NCBI GenBank assembly: GCA_037974665.1
Contig: CM075764.1
Span: forward strand, 116,188,325-116,252,324
Length of the DNA: 64,000 nucleotides
Source of the DNA: Ehretia macrophylla
Taxonomy: Eukaryota; Streptophyta; Magnoliopsida; Boraginales; Ehretiaceae
Direction of reading: 5' to 3'
Shown here: positions 1-10,851 of the stretch, piece after piece
Numbering within the stretch: the first letter of the stretch is position 1
Layout of the letters: each line of letters starts with the position of its first letter
The notes under the pieces: generated by a model
What the model saw: the letters and a program-made list of their open reading frames with translations, nothing else
Database searches by the model: none
What the model was told of the DNA's origin: nothing
Position numbers and translations under genes: made by a program

Positions 1-1683
1 CACATATTCATAGTGTCCATATCTCGTCCTGAAAGCCGTGTTAGGCACATCTTCCTTCTTGATCCGCAATTGATAATACCCTTGCCTCAAGTCGAGTTTC
101 GAATACACTTTGACTCCTTGTAGTTGGTCAAATAACTCGTCGATTAGGGGAAGTGGGTATTTATTCTTGACAGTCACTTGGTTCAAACCTCGATAGTCAA
201 TGCATAACCTCAACGTTCCGTCTTTCTTCTTAACAAATAGCATGGGCGCACCCCACGGTGAAGAGCTCGGTTGTACAAATCCCTTCTTCAGCAATCCTTG
301 CAATTGGTCCTTTAATTCTTGCAGCTCAGCCGGTGCCATACGATAGGGAGCTTTTGATATCGGCTGGGTGCCAGGAAGCAACTCTATAACAAACTCGATC
401 TCCCGATTCGGAGGTAAACTGGGTAATTCTTCAGGGAACACATCTGCATAGTCTTTGATCACAAGCATCTCCTCTAACTTAGCTTTATCTGACGGCTTGT
501 TGATAAGGTAAGCCAAGTATCCGCTGCACCCTTTCCTTAAAGACTTCACTGATTTTGTAGATGAAATGATGGAACTCCCAGTGAAATCTCTTCGGCCCAA
601 AACCTCTAGTATCGGTTGATCAGGTACCCGGAACGTTATAATCTTTGCCCGGTAGTCCAGTTGGACATGATGTTTTGCCAGCCAGTCCATCCCCAAAATG
701 ACCTCGTAGTCTCGAAAAGGTAATACAATAAGATTGGCCGAGAATTCCCTATCCTTAATTTGGATTTTACATGCTTTACAAGCTGAACTAGTTACAAGTT
801 TAGAACCCATTGGAGTACCAACTTCTACTTCATACGACAAACATACAACTTTCAATTTCACACGTTCCACACATAAGGGAGTAATAAATGAATGAGTAGC
901 ACCCGGATCAATTAACACCTTAACAGGTTGATTCAGTATGAAGAATGTACCTTCAACAACAGCGGTCTCATCTGGAATCTCCTCGCACTTAATGGCATAA
1001 GCTCGAGCCTGGACTCTAGGAACTGGAGTCTTGCCTCTACCAGCTGGTTTAACCTGATTTTGTCCTCCTTGCCATCTAGGGCAATCCTTAGCCCGATGCT
1101 GATCACTGCCACAGCCCACACATTGCCCCGATTTCCTCCAACACTGGGCCTCAGTGTGACCCTTCTTGCTACAGTGAGAACAAGTAACAGTCTGAGAAGC
1201 AGGTGAACTACCTGTGGATCCGCGGGTGGAAGAGGCTGATGGCTCTTTAGTCGGCCCACGGTTATTCCCTGACCTGCTCTGGCTCTGGCCCTGATTATGA
1301 CCTTGACTCTGGAATTTCCTCTGCTGACCTGGAGGCTGGTATGGTTTCTTGTTTGGCTGACTCGAACCGGCTCCATCTAGTTTCCTCTTCTCAACTCGAG
1401 AGGCAGCAGCAAAGAGAGCAGAATAAGTATCGAAGTCATGAGAAGCTAACTGGTCTTGAATCTCTGGCCTCAATCCAACAATAAATTTCCACATTTTTGT
1501 CTCCGGAGTACAAACCATATACTGAGCATAACGGGACAGTCGGTCAAAACGAGCCTCATACTGGGCCACCGTCATATTACCCTGGGTCAAGTGCATGAAC
1601 TTCTCGATCCGCCTCTGCCTGAAAACTGCAGGTACATATTTCTCCTTAAACGCCTTAACGAAATTACTCCACAAGCGAGGTGT
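1..1683 (-). pseudogene. Gypsy Gag C-terminus, protease and start of reverse transcriptase (partial)
   Basis: One open frame without stops, in phase with the gag start at 2100; base 3 to 1 is a complete codon, so the protein continues off the window. Counting residues from 2100, it holds a Gag tail rich in Gln and Ser, two CCHC zinc knuckles at about 307-320 (CSHC...GH...C) and 327-340 (CVGC...QH...C), a retropepsin-like site at about 398 ([10 protein letters not shown], codons at 901-909), a PR-RT linker, and RT from about 590. RT motifs are [10 protein letters not shown] at 631-640 and [11 protein letters not shown] near 667-677, which carries the first catalytic aspartate; the YxDD box is beyond the edge. 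The protease triad reads D-P-G where D-S/T-G is usual. A stop at 1684-1686 separates this part from the gag start, so I call it a pseudogene, although the rest is intact. Confidence 0.9.
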
Positions 1684-2100
1684 CTAATCAGTCTCCCACA
1701 GTGCCTCTCCAGTGTGCCACCAATGCTCGGCATCCCCGTGCAACAGAAATACAGCAAACTCCAATTTCTCTTCATCTGTATAATCAAGGGGCCTGAAAAT
1801 CTTCTCAATCTCGGACAGCCAAGCCTCGGCTTTCTCATCATCGGCTTCCCCGTAGAATTTAGACGGGCGAAAGTCAAGGAATTCCTTCATTCTGCTATGT
1901 CTCCCATGGTTACCCTCATTCCTGTTGTTGATGTTGTTGTTGGCTTCACGAGCATCCTGGCGCTCCATCACATGTGATACGCAATCCATGGCATTTTCCA
2001 TCATATTAAACATAGCTATACCGGGATTAGTCTGATAGGCATCCCCGGTCTCTTGTGGTTCACCGCTCCTATTAGTAGTACGGGTACTAGGGCCAGCCAT
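1684..2100 (-). pseudogene. Gypsy Gag N-terminal part, ended by a premature TAG
   Basis: 138 codons from an ATG at 2100 to TAG at 1686-1684. The frame then continues open for 561 codons to the window edge, so the stop interrupts one Gag-Pol frame. The N-terminus is polar and low in structure (MAGPSTRTTNRSGEP), followed by an Asn-rich stretch. From about residue 70 comes the plant retrotransposon Gag fold, recognisable from FLDFRPSKFYGEADD, AWLSEIEKIF and AEHWWHTG (Pfam retrotrans_gag type). The start was chosen because it is the first ATG after the primer site and opens straight into Gag. A single base change could create such a stop. It is not in an obvious leaky-stop context, so a null allele is likelier than programmed readthrough. 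Confidence 0.88.
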
Positions 2101-2346
2101 CTATAGGCACAATTTATTGAAATATGATAATTAAGAATCTAATGCATAAGATATGCAACATATTATAGGTACAATTCTAAAAACATTCAAGGCATATAAG
2201 TCACTTAAGCACATAGAACATAGAAGACACATTTTATCACACAATAACACACAAACAAGTCATCCTAATTATCTTAGGGCTTTACCCACGGTCCGAGAGT
2301 TAAACCCGGCTTAAGTAATCTAAGCTTTGATACCATTCTTCTAAGG
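2101..2346 (-). other. Gypsy leader between LTR and gag
   Basis: This 246-bp AT-rich stretch lies between the LTR end (2347) and the gag ATG (2100). It contains the primer site and no supported open frame. By position it is the untranslated leader, which in this class carries packaging and dimerisation signals. I see no specific motif for those. Confidence 0.75.
2324..2335 (-). promoter_or_regulatory. Primer binding site, initiator-Met tRNA type
   Basis: On the minus strand this reads TGGTATCAAAGC, close to the plant initiator-Met tRNA 3' end complement (TGGTATCAGAGC). It lies 11 nt inside the LTR boundary, farther than the usual 0-5 nt. The LTR boundary itself is fixed by the five solo copies. 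Confidence 0.82.
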
Positions 2347-5146
2347 TGTCACGCCCCAACCCGACCTATAAAGGTTAGACTAGGGTGTGATCTAAACATT
2401 CAAGTCCTTTCACATTCTTAATCATTCTAGGAGGTTTAACACTTAACATTTTATTCTAGACTCCAAAATTTTTTCGGAAATCCGGCAGCATAACGGCTGT
2501 AATTGGACTCTTTGTTTTGACCTAAGTTTTCTAACAGCCTCAAACTTTCAATTCAAGTTCATTCCCGACTAGAGTTTACTATTTTACCATCGATTGAATT
2601 GTTTATTGGTTATTTTGACGTTCCGTTTGATTTATAACCTAGCATGATACTATGTCTCGTTTGTCCATTTATCCTCGTTTCAAAATATACCTGTTGATCT
2701 TAACTTATTAGCGAGTACCTGTTGAGATTGGATAAGTTCATTTGCCTATTCCTTAACTAGCATCATAACCTATGATAGATACTAATGATAACAAAAACAA
2801 AAACGATCATAGTATGTCTAGCATCAGTTTACTTAATATAAGTACAAACCAAAATTAGACCCCAAATTACAACGGGGGTCTTTTACATCACAAGCAACAA
2901 ATAACATATGGGAAATAGTCTTCAAGTAGCAAAAGTTCACAAGTAGTCACGTTCAAGCAAAACAACAGTAACAGGCAATCACTCCAAGGGTTCCTCATTA
3001 GGTACATTATCCTCGAGTTCCTGTGCCTGTTCTTCTTCACCTGAGATGATAAAAGAGGGTGAGTCCTTATGAACTCAGCGAGGGGGAACGAGAAATAAGT
3101 TTTGAAACTCATTTTCCGGTTCAATTTATGAAAACCCCTTTTAAAACATGTCACATATTACAAATGATATGGTAAGCAATTATAAGAAACAAATCAAGAA
3201 ACGGATACAATTACCAATCATTTCAAGGATACGGTGAGCATTTGCTCTCAATTTCAATTTCGAATCAATTGTTGCGGCTGACTTCAATAATCCACTTATC
3301 ACTCCCAATTGGGTATACTCCGGATGTACCCCGAAACCTACGACCCAACTCTCCAAGGGTGAATACCAAGCGAGAGAGGGAATTGGATCATGGTAGTCAC
3401 GGTAACACCGGCAAGCCCGATGCCGCCCGGCGGACGTGAAACGCTACCATGCCACACGAAAGGTTGCAACCTCGTATGCAATGCACATTTATAACATTTA
3501 ACATATCACATTAGGAGGGCAACAAAGTAGGTTGCCTCCGAACAGTTATAAGATCGCATGTTGTCAAGTAGTCAAACAAGGCACGATAAGACAAGTAATT
3601 TCACTTGAAAGGCATATAGAGTCATATGATCATCAAATGGGCAGCCATGTAACACATGTAAAACAGGCTATATAACTCATTAAGAGGTCCACGCAATCAA
3701 GCGATAAGATTATTCAACGTGCAATGATATCAACATGGGTTCGGATGCAAGAAAAGCTTATTTGTCAACATGCAATGGTCAAGATCACTTTTGAAGTTAT
3801 AAAACATTTACGGGCAGCCCACTAAGCATATGATTCCAACACAAAATCCAATTGATCAACACCTATTAAGACTATTGGGTCATTAGGGTTCCCATTTCAT
3901 GCTTAATCAAGTGATTAAAACCCTAAGTCCACTCAAGATCATTATCAAGTCTTGCATCATTTAATTCAACATCCTCAAGTGCTCACAACAGTCCACATAA
4001 CATCCCAACACCACATTTCCACACAATTAGTGTCACAAGAGAGGTTACAACAATTTTCCAAGCATATGGCTAAATAAAACCTTTACTGCAATAGGCTGTT
4101 TTCTCACAATCAATAGGATAACCAAAAAATCTCCAAATTCAGTAAATAAGATGTCAAATTAAAGCTCAAGAAGTTAACTAAAATCAGAAACAAACCTTGC
4201 ATCAATTGGAGTTCAGAATCATTAGTTATAGCCGAAACAGTGAGGTAGCACAAAACTGTCCAGATTTGCACACTTTTCAGAAATTGACGTTTTTGAGGTC
4301 CTTAGAGTCATTTTTAGCTTTGGTCCATTTCTGACAACATTGTCCAGAACTGAAAAATATAGCGGTACAACAATTTTCATGCATTTTGGACAACATTTAC
4401 TAAGTCAAATATGGTTCGTTCCACAAGGTCAGTGCATCTGCCAAAACCTGATTCATTTTTCCAGATTTCCAGATTTGGTCACATTTTAATGATTTGTCAT
4501 TTTGAGGACCTTAGAGTCAACATTAGCTTCGGTATATTTCTGAGAAAAATGTTCAAAACTGTTCAAACTAGTCACCCACCAATTTTCAAGCATTTTCAAC
4601 ATCATTTTCTTAGCTAAACTTACTTCGAACAGACTGGTCAGAGAGCTGTCACAAGAATTCGACTTCACCTAGCATCATTTTCAAGCCAAGATCTTGCCAT
4701 GCGTGGTTGTTTAAGCTCATGAACAACCACATAACTCAAGTACAGAAGCAAATATACACATTTATGAACATGCATGTGAAATTTCAAAGAGTTTTCAAAA
4801 GCTTTTAACCCTCACCTTAGCAATCAACCACAAAATGCTCAAGACCCTTTGTTGAAGCTCAAATCTTCTCCTTCCCCTTGCTTAGCCGAGAACCTCACTA
4901 GTTTTTCTCTATTTTTCCTAGCTTAATGTTCAATCTCTTAGCACAATCATGATGTTAAACTATGAAGAAAAGAAATGGATGCTTAGTAACTCACCTAGGC
5001 CGAAAATGAAGCTTCAATGCACATGCAAGAGAAATTTTCGAACTCTAGCTTGTTTGGTTGGTTTTCTTGATGGTTTGCTTGCCTTGTTCGACCAAGGTGT
5101 GATGAAGATGAACAAGGATGATAAGAGTTCAGCCAAGGACCGAAAT

Positions 5147-5174
5147 GGAGAGAGAAGAATGAGAGGAGAGAGAG
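5147..5174 (-). repeat. GA/CT-rich microsatellite in LTR copy A
   Basis: A degenerate GA tract on the plus strand. Its counterpart occurs at the same place in every other LTR copy, so it belongs to the LTR and is not a local expansion. Confidence 0.7.
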
Positions 5175-5679
5175 TTTGTGAGATAAAATGATTTGTGAAG
5201 CATGTTGAATGTGAGTTGTGTGTGTGTGTCGGCTATGAGCTTCAAAATTCTGAATTTTGTGTTGTCTTGGTGTGATGTTTGAATTGTTTAGTGGAGAATG
5301 GTGATGTAGCCGAGATGGCGGCTTAGTATTTAGCAAAGTGTGGCCTTGATGCAAGCAAAAGGTATGACAATGTGAAGATTTGTCTCAAGCATGCATGAAT
5401 AAATTATGTTGCTCAAATTTTTCTCTCAAAACATGGTATGGCTGACCAAGGGCTTGCATTTGCTGAAAATTCAGATTCTATTAATGGATTTTAGCTTATA
5501 ATAAGGGTGAAATTTGAGGTGCATTGGTTTTGGGTGAGAATAAAGAATGAAGAAGGTTTAGTGTTTGGTGCATTTTTTGTCTTCTAGTGAATGGAATTTG
5601 GATTATTATATTGTTAGTGGATTTTGTAGGATTGTTTAATAGTCTAGTGCTTCGTGAAAGCTGCTTTATTGATTTGCGT

Positions 5680-6023
5680 GAAAGCACGCTTTCCTAGGTC
5701 TAGGGCACGCACTACGAGGTAGAACATGAACTACGAGATGAACGCACGTTTTTCAAGACTAAGGCACATACTTCATGATAAGCGCACGAATTCCAATGCT
5801 AACACACGCAACCCTAGGTGAATGAACGTAGATCAAAATAAGGCACGTAATTCAATGCAATGCATGTAATTCAAGACACGACTCTCAAACCTAGGTTAAA
5901 GCACGTATAACGAGGCATGCATGAGAACCAAGATAGGGCACGTAATCCAAGGTCAGTCATATCACTCTTGGTCTATAGCACGCAAATCGAGGTAATACAC
6001 GTTATTCAGGGTCGGGCCTCGCA
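5680..6023 (-). repeat. Degenerate ~20-bp GCACG repeats at the LTR start (copy A)
   Basis: Units of about 19-22 bp, each opening with a version of GGCACGNA and often closing with AGGT or CGAGG, fill the first ~340 bp of the LTR in sense order. This is the longest tract but one; copy D has more. The LTR terminus itself (GGTCGGGCCTC on plus) looks like the last unit. Confidence 0.7.
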
Positions 6024-7553
6024 TAATCTATCACATTTCTATTACCGAATCCCATGGCACCTTGGGCAAGACAACTTAACTTCATGTGGAGGCTGGGCCC
6101 GCAAACCGAGGGCGTGGGGCTTATGACCAGGTATCCGTCGCTCCGATGCCCATAACTTTTGATCCGTTTGGAGTTACGAAGCGCACAACATACCGTTGGA
6201 AAGCTCTCCGAGAGCTCTACGACGTGGAAATCAATCTTGTTCGGTTGTGCCTGTTTTCAGAGACCAAAATCGAACGTTTTCATCAGTTTTGGGACACTTT
6301 TCCTCTTTTTCGCTATTTTTTCGTCCCGGATTGTACGTCGTAAGCCGCAAAAAGGATGACAACCTAATCCATCACATTTCTATTACCGAATCCCATGGTA
6401 CCTTGGGAAATACAACTTCACTTCACGTAGAGGCTGGGCCCGCAAATCGAGGGCGTAGAGCTTGTGACCAGTTATCCGTCGCTCCGATGCCCATAACTTT
6501 TGATCCGTAAGGAGTTATGAGGCGCACAGCATACCTTTTGGAAAGCTCTCCGAGAGCTCTACGATAAGAAAAGCAAGATTGTTCGGTTGCGCCTATATTC
6601 GGACCCCAAAATTGAACGTTTTCATCAGTTTCGGGACACTTTTCTTCATTTTTGCTATTTTTTCCATCCCGGATCGTACGTCGTGAGCAACGAAAAGGAA
6701 GACAACCTGATCGATCACATTTCTATTACCGAATCCCATGGTACCTTAGGCAAGACAACTTCACTTCACGTAGTGGCTGGGCCCGAAAATCGAGGGCGTA
6801 AAGATTGTGACCAGTTATCCGTCGCTCCGATGCCCATAACTTTTGATCCATAAGGAGTTACGAGGTGCACAGCATACCGTTGGAAAGCTCTCTGAGAGCT
6901 CTACGACAGGGAATGCAAGCTTGCTTGGGTGCGCCTTTTTTCGGACCCCAAAATTGAACGTTTTCATCAATTTCGAGACACTTTTCTTCTCTTCCGCTGT
7001 TTTTCTGTCCCGGATCGTACGTCATGAAACGTGAAAAGGACGACAACCTAATCCAACACATTTCTATTACCGAATCCCGCGGCACCTTAGGCAAGACAAC
7101 TTCACTTCACGTAGAGGCTGGGCCCACAAACCAAGGGCGTGGGGCTTGTGACCGAGTATCCATCGCTCAAGTACCCATAACTTTTGATCCATAAGGAGTT
7201 ACACGGCGCACACCATACTGTTGGAAAGCTCTCTAAGAGCTCTACGACGGGGGAACCTAGTATGCTCGGCTGTGCCTATTTTCGTAGCGCAAAATCGAAC
7301 GTTTTCATCATTTTTGGTACACTTTTCTTCTTTTGCGCTATTTTTTCGTCCCGGATCGTACATCGTGAGCCGCGAAAAGGACAACAACCTAATCCATCAC
7401 ATTTCTATTACCCAATCCCACGGCACATTAGGCAAGACAACTTCACTTCTATAGAGGCAGGGCCCGCAAATTGAGGGCGTGGGGCTTGTGACCAGGTATC
7501 CGTCGCTCCGGTGCCCATAACTTTTGATACGTATGGAGTTACGCGGTGCACAG
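6024..7553. repeat. 341-bp satellite array, block S1
   Basis: Monomers can be phased on the anchor AACTTTTGAT, found at 6154, 6495, 6838, 7179 and 7519, giving spacings of 341, 343, 341 and 340. There are four full monomers plus two partials cut by LTR A on the left and solo LTR B on the right. Each monomer carries the dyad AGCTCT-N3-AGAGCT, the segment CGGATCGTACGTCGTGAG, and the segment CACATTTCTATTACCGAATC. The period is not a multiple of three, so reading frames do not carry across monomers. Confidence 0.96.
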
Positions 7554-7794
7554 TGTGAGGCTCTACCTCGATTGGCGTGTGATCCCTCGTTTCGTGTGCC
7601 CTACTCTAGATTTGCGTGCCTTGACCTAGGTTTTAGAATTGTGTTTCGTTTTATATGCCTTGCATTGAGTTACGTGAATTCATTTAGGGTTGCATGCATT
7701 TACTGGGAAAACGTGCGTTCATCTCGTAGTCCGTGCCCTACCTCGTAGTGTGTGCCCTAGACCTAGGAAAGTGTGCCCTCACGCAAATCAAGAA
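7554..7794 (+). repeat. Degenerate ~20-bp repeats at the LTR start (copy B)
   Basis: Plus-strand version of the tract seen in copy A: units such as GTGTGCCCTA and CCGTGCCCTACC alternate with CTCGTAG at about 20-bp spacing. Confidence 0.65.
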
Positions 7795-8277
7795 AGCATC
7801 TTACACGAAGTACTAGATCATTAATTAATCCTACAAATTTCACTAACTAATATTAAATTATTAATTCAACTCATTAGAAGACAAAATCTCACAAAAAGCT
7901 AGACATTCCTTATTCTTTATTCCTTATTCTTTTTGTACTTTCAACACACAATTAAATAATGCTCAAAAGGTGTCAAAAAAATCAGATTTTTAGATGCCTT
8001 GGCCGACCACCACATGGGCTTTTATGCTTGCTTGCTCAATTCAAAATTAATTCTAGACAATGCTATGACAAGTTATGACACAAATGCATAAAAAATTAGC
8101 TCAAAAACCTCCCAAAAGCTTCCAAATCTTGACAAGGCTCCTTGCCCATGCTAGGTGATTCAAAAATCAAGCTTCTTGAAGACACAAACCTGATTTTTTT
8201 GTATGCCCAAGGCCGAACATGCTTCATCAATTCCAAGGCCTTCATTCTTTGTCATTTTCTCTCATTCTCCTCACATT

Positions 8278-8312
8278 TCTCTCTCTCCCTCTTATTCTTC
8301 TCTCTCTCTCTC
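8278..8312 (+). repeat. CT microsatellite in LTR copy B
   Basis: CT-rich tract (TCTCTCTCTC cores), collinear with the GA tracts of the minus-oriented LTR copies. Confidence 0.75.
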
Positions 8313-10851
8313 AGCCTTGGCTGAGTTTCATCTTACCATAGCTCATCTTCATCATTCCATAGTGCATCAAGGCAAGCAAGAAGGTAGAGAACTCGACCAA
8401 GCATGCTCTTAAATGTATGTCCTTGCTTCTGTACTTGAGTTATATGTGTGTTCATAAGCTTTTACAACCATGCATGTCAAGATTTTGGCTTGAAGGTGAT
8501 GATAGATGAAATCGGGTTTTGTGACAGCTCTTTGTCTTGTTGTTGCAAGGTCAGTTTAGCTAGGCAAATGATGTTGAAAATACATGAAAGTTGGTAGGTA
8601 ACTATTTTTGCCAGTTTTGAACATTTTTTGAAGAAATAGGCCAAAGATAATTTTGACTCTAAGGTCCTCAAAAATGGAAAATCATTAAAATGTGTCCAAA
8701 TCTGGAAGTCTGGAAAAAAATGAAGCAGGTTTTGGCAGATGCACTGACCTTGTAGAGGGAACCAATTTTGACTTAGTAAATGATGTCCAAAATGCATGAA
8801 ATTTGGTGTGCTGCTAGGTTTTTCAGTTCTGGACATTTTTGTCAGAAATGTACTAAGTCTAAATCTGACCCTAAGGACCTAAAAAATGACAAGTATTGAA
8901 ATGTGTGCAAATCTGGATAGTTTTGTGCAATCCCACTGTTTTGGCTATAACGATTGGACCCGAACTCCAAATGATGCAAGGTTTGTTTCTGATTTTAGTT
9001 CACTTCTTAAGATTTAATTTGACATCTTATTCACTGGAATTGGAGATTATTTTCTTGTCTTAATGATTGTGAGAAAACAGCCTATTGCAGTGAGGGTTTC
9101 ACTTAGTTATATGCTTAGAAAATTTGTTGTAACTTCTCTTGTGGTATTAAATGCTTGGGATTGTGGCATTGGGATGCTGTGTGGACTGTTTTGGATACTT
9201 GGGGATGTTTGAATTAATTGATGCATGACTTGAGATTGATTTTGAGTTGACTTGAGGCTTAATAGCACGGGTAAGCACGAAATGGAAACCCTAGTGACTA
9301 GGTAAACTTGCTAAGTGTTGATCTTTTGGATATTGTGTGTAATTATATGTTTAGTAGGCTGCCCGTAGTTGTCCTTATAGCCCTAAATGTGATTTTGATC
9401 ATTGCATGTTGACAAATAGGCCTTTCTTGCATCCGAACCCATGTAGATGTTGTTGCATGTTGAATAGTCTTATTATTTGATTACGTGGACTTTGAATTGA
9501 GTTATATGACTTGATTTACGTGCATACATGGCTGCCCGTTTAATGTTCATATAACTCCATATGCCTTTCAAGTGAAATTACTTGTCTTATTGTGCCTCGC
9601 TTGTATACTTGTCAATGTGCAATCTTATGACTATCCGGAGGCAACCTACTTTGTTGTCCTCCTAATGTGATATATTAAATGTCATAAATGTGCATTGCAT
9701 ATAAGGTTGCAACCTTTCATTCTGGCGTGGTAGCGTTCACGCATACCGGGCGGCATCGAGCTTGCCAGTGCAACCATGACTACCATTGTCCAATTCCCTC
9801 TCTCGCTTAGGGGCTAGACTTCCTCAGAGAGTTGGGTCGTAGGATTTCGGGGTACATCCAGAGTACACCCACTTGGCGTGATAAGGGGATGATTTGAAGT
9901 CGGCCGCAACAACTGAGAGCAAAAGCTCACTGTATCCTTTTCACTATGTGTATAAGTACTCTCTCTTGGTCCCTAGAGGACCTCGGGGAGGAAAGATGGG
10001 TAATTGTGTTCCTTTACTTTTATATTATTGTTATGTACTTAATTGAGTTATATTCATGCTTGCAAAAAGGATTTTCATAAGTTGAATCGGAAAATGAGTT
10101 TCAAAACCTATTTCTCGTTCCCTTCGCTGAGTTCATAAGGACTCACCCTCTTTTATCATCTCAGGTGAAGAAGATCAAGAACAGGTACCCGATGACGACG
10201 TGCCTAACGATGATTCCTTGGAGTGATTGCCTGCCCTATATGCTTTGCGTGATTATGGCTATTTGTGAACACTATGCTACTTGAAGACTATTTCTTTATG
10301 CTGCTTGTTGTTTGTAATGTAAAAGACCCCCGTTGTAATTTGGGGTCTAATTTTGGTTTGTACTGATATGAACTAGACAAACACTACTATGGTCATTTTG
10401 CCATTATTACTGCTAGTATCTATAATAGGATTACAAAGTATTAGGTAAGGGCTAAGTAAAATGAACCAACCAAATCTTAAGCAGGTACTCGTGGTTAAGC
10501 TAAGATCAATAGGTACTTTTGTAACGAGGATAAACAAACAACGAGACATAGTATCATGCCAGGTTATTAATCAAACGAGACATCGAGATAACCAGTAGGC
10601 ATTTCAATTGATGGTAAATAGCAATCCTAGTTGGAAATGAAATTGAGATTGGAAACTTTGAGGCGTTTAGAGAATTAGGTCAAACTAAAGAGCCCAATTA
10701 CAGCCGTTATGCTGCCGGTTTTCCGGAAAATTTTGGAGTTTAGGCTAAAGCATTAAGTGTTAAATTTTCATGAACAGTTAAGTATGTGATATGACTTGAA
10801 TGTTAGATCACAACCTAGTCTAACCTTTATAGGCCAGGTTGGGGCGTGACA

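Larger units (their letters stand above)
1..6023 (-). mobile_element. Ty3/gypsy LTR retrotransposon, 5' part, cut by the left window edge
   Basis: Reading on the minus strand, the order is 5' LTR (6023 to 2347), tRNA-type primer site (2335-2324), leader, gag start at 2100, two zinc knuckles, protease, and the first part of reverse transcriptase, which runs off the window at base 1. PR followed directly by RT is the Ty3/gypsy gene order. LTRs of about 3.6 kb fit the long-LTR Tekay/Del chromovirus group, but the integrase and any chromodomain lie outside the window, so the clade is an inference. The element sits in the 341-bp satellite, which resumes at 6024 mid-monomer. The expected target duplication is TAATC (6024-6028); its partner lies off the left edge. 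The same LTR family recurs five more times as solo LTRs in this window. Confidence 0.93.
2347..6023 (-). repeat. Gypsy 5' LTR (copy A), 3,677 bp
   Basis: On the sense (minus) strand it starts TGCGAGGCCCGACC at 6023 and ends GGGGCGTGACA at 2347. Both ends match the solo LTRs in this window apart from one base near the start (TGCGAG against TGTGAG). It contains, in sense order, a degenerate ~20-bp repeat tract (about 6023-5680), a CT-rich microsatellite (about 5174-5147) and a long AT-rich body. It is about 90 bp longer than copies C, E and F, mostly because the ~20-bp repeat tract is longer. Open frames inside are short and not shared with other copies. Confidence 0.92.
7554..10851 (+). mobile_element. 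Gypsy-family solo LTR B, plus orientation, 3,298 bp
   Basis: Starts TGTGAGGC at 7554 and ends GGGGCGTGACA at 10851, with satellite directly on both sides. A perfect target duplication CACAG flanks it (7549-7553 and 10852-10856). No primer site, gag or pol is attached, so it is a solo LTR. It is the only copy in plus orientation. It is about 280 bp shorter than C, E and F because the stretch equivalent to about 23215-23491 of copy C is missing at about 8402. The right satellite flank also lacks about 25 bp. Confidence 0.94.

Noticed and set aside
933-1376. A 147-codon minus-strand frame (MEPVRVSQ...)
   Set aside because: Out of frame with Gag-Pol. The correct frame here gives the zinc knuckles and protease motif.
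2324-2335. tRNA gene signal (also at 41319-41331)
   Set aside because: Only the 12-13 nt complementary to a tRNA 3' end is present, which is a primer binding site and not a tRNA gene.
5147-5174. GA microsatellites as independent markers
   Set aside because: They are collinear in all six LTR copies, so they are part of the LTR.
6024-7553. Possible CENP-B box in the monomer (TTCG....A..CGGG)
   Set aside because: TTCGTCCCGGATCG looks suggestive but lacks the required A and the spacing. No match on either strand of the common monomer.
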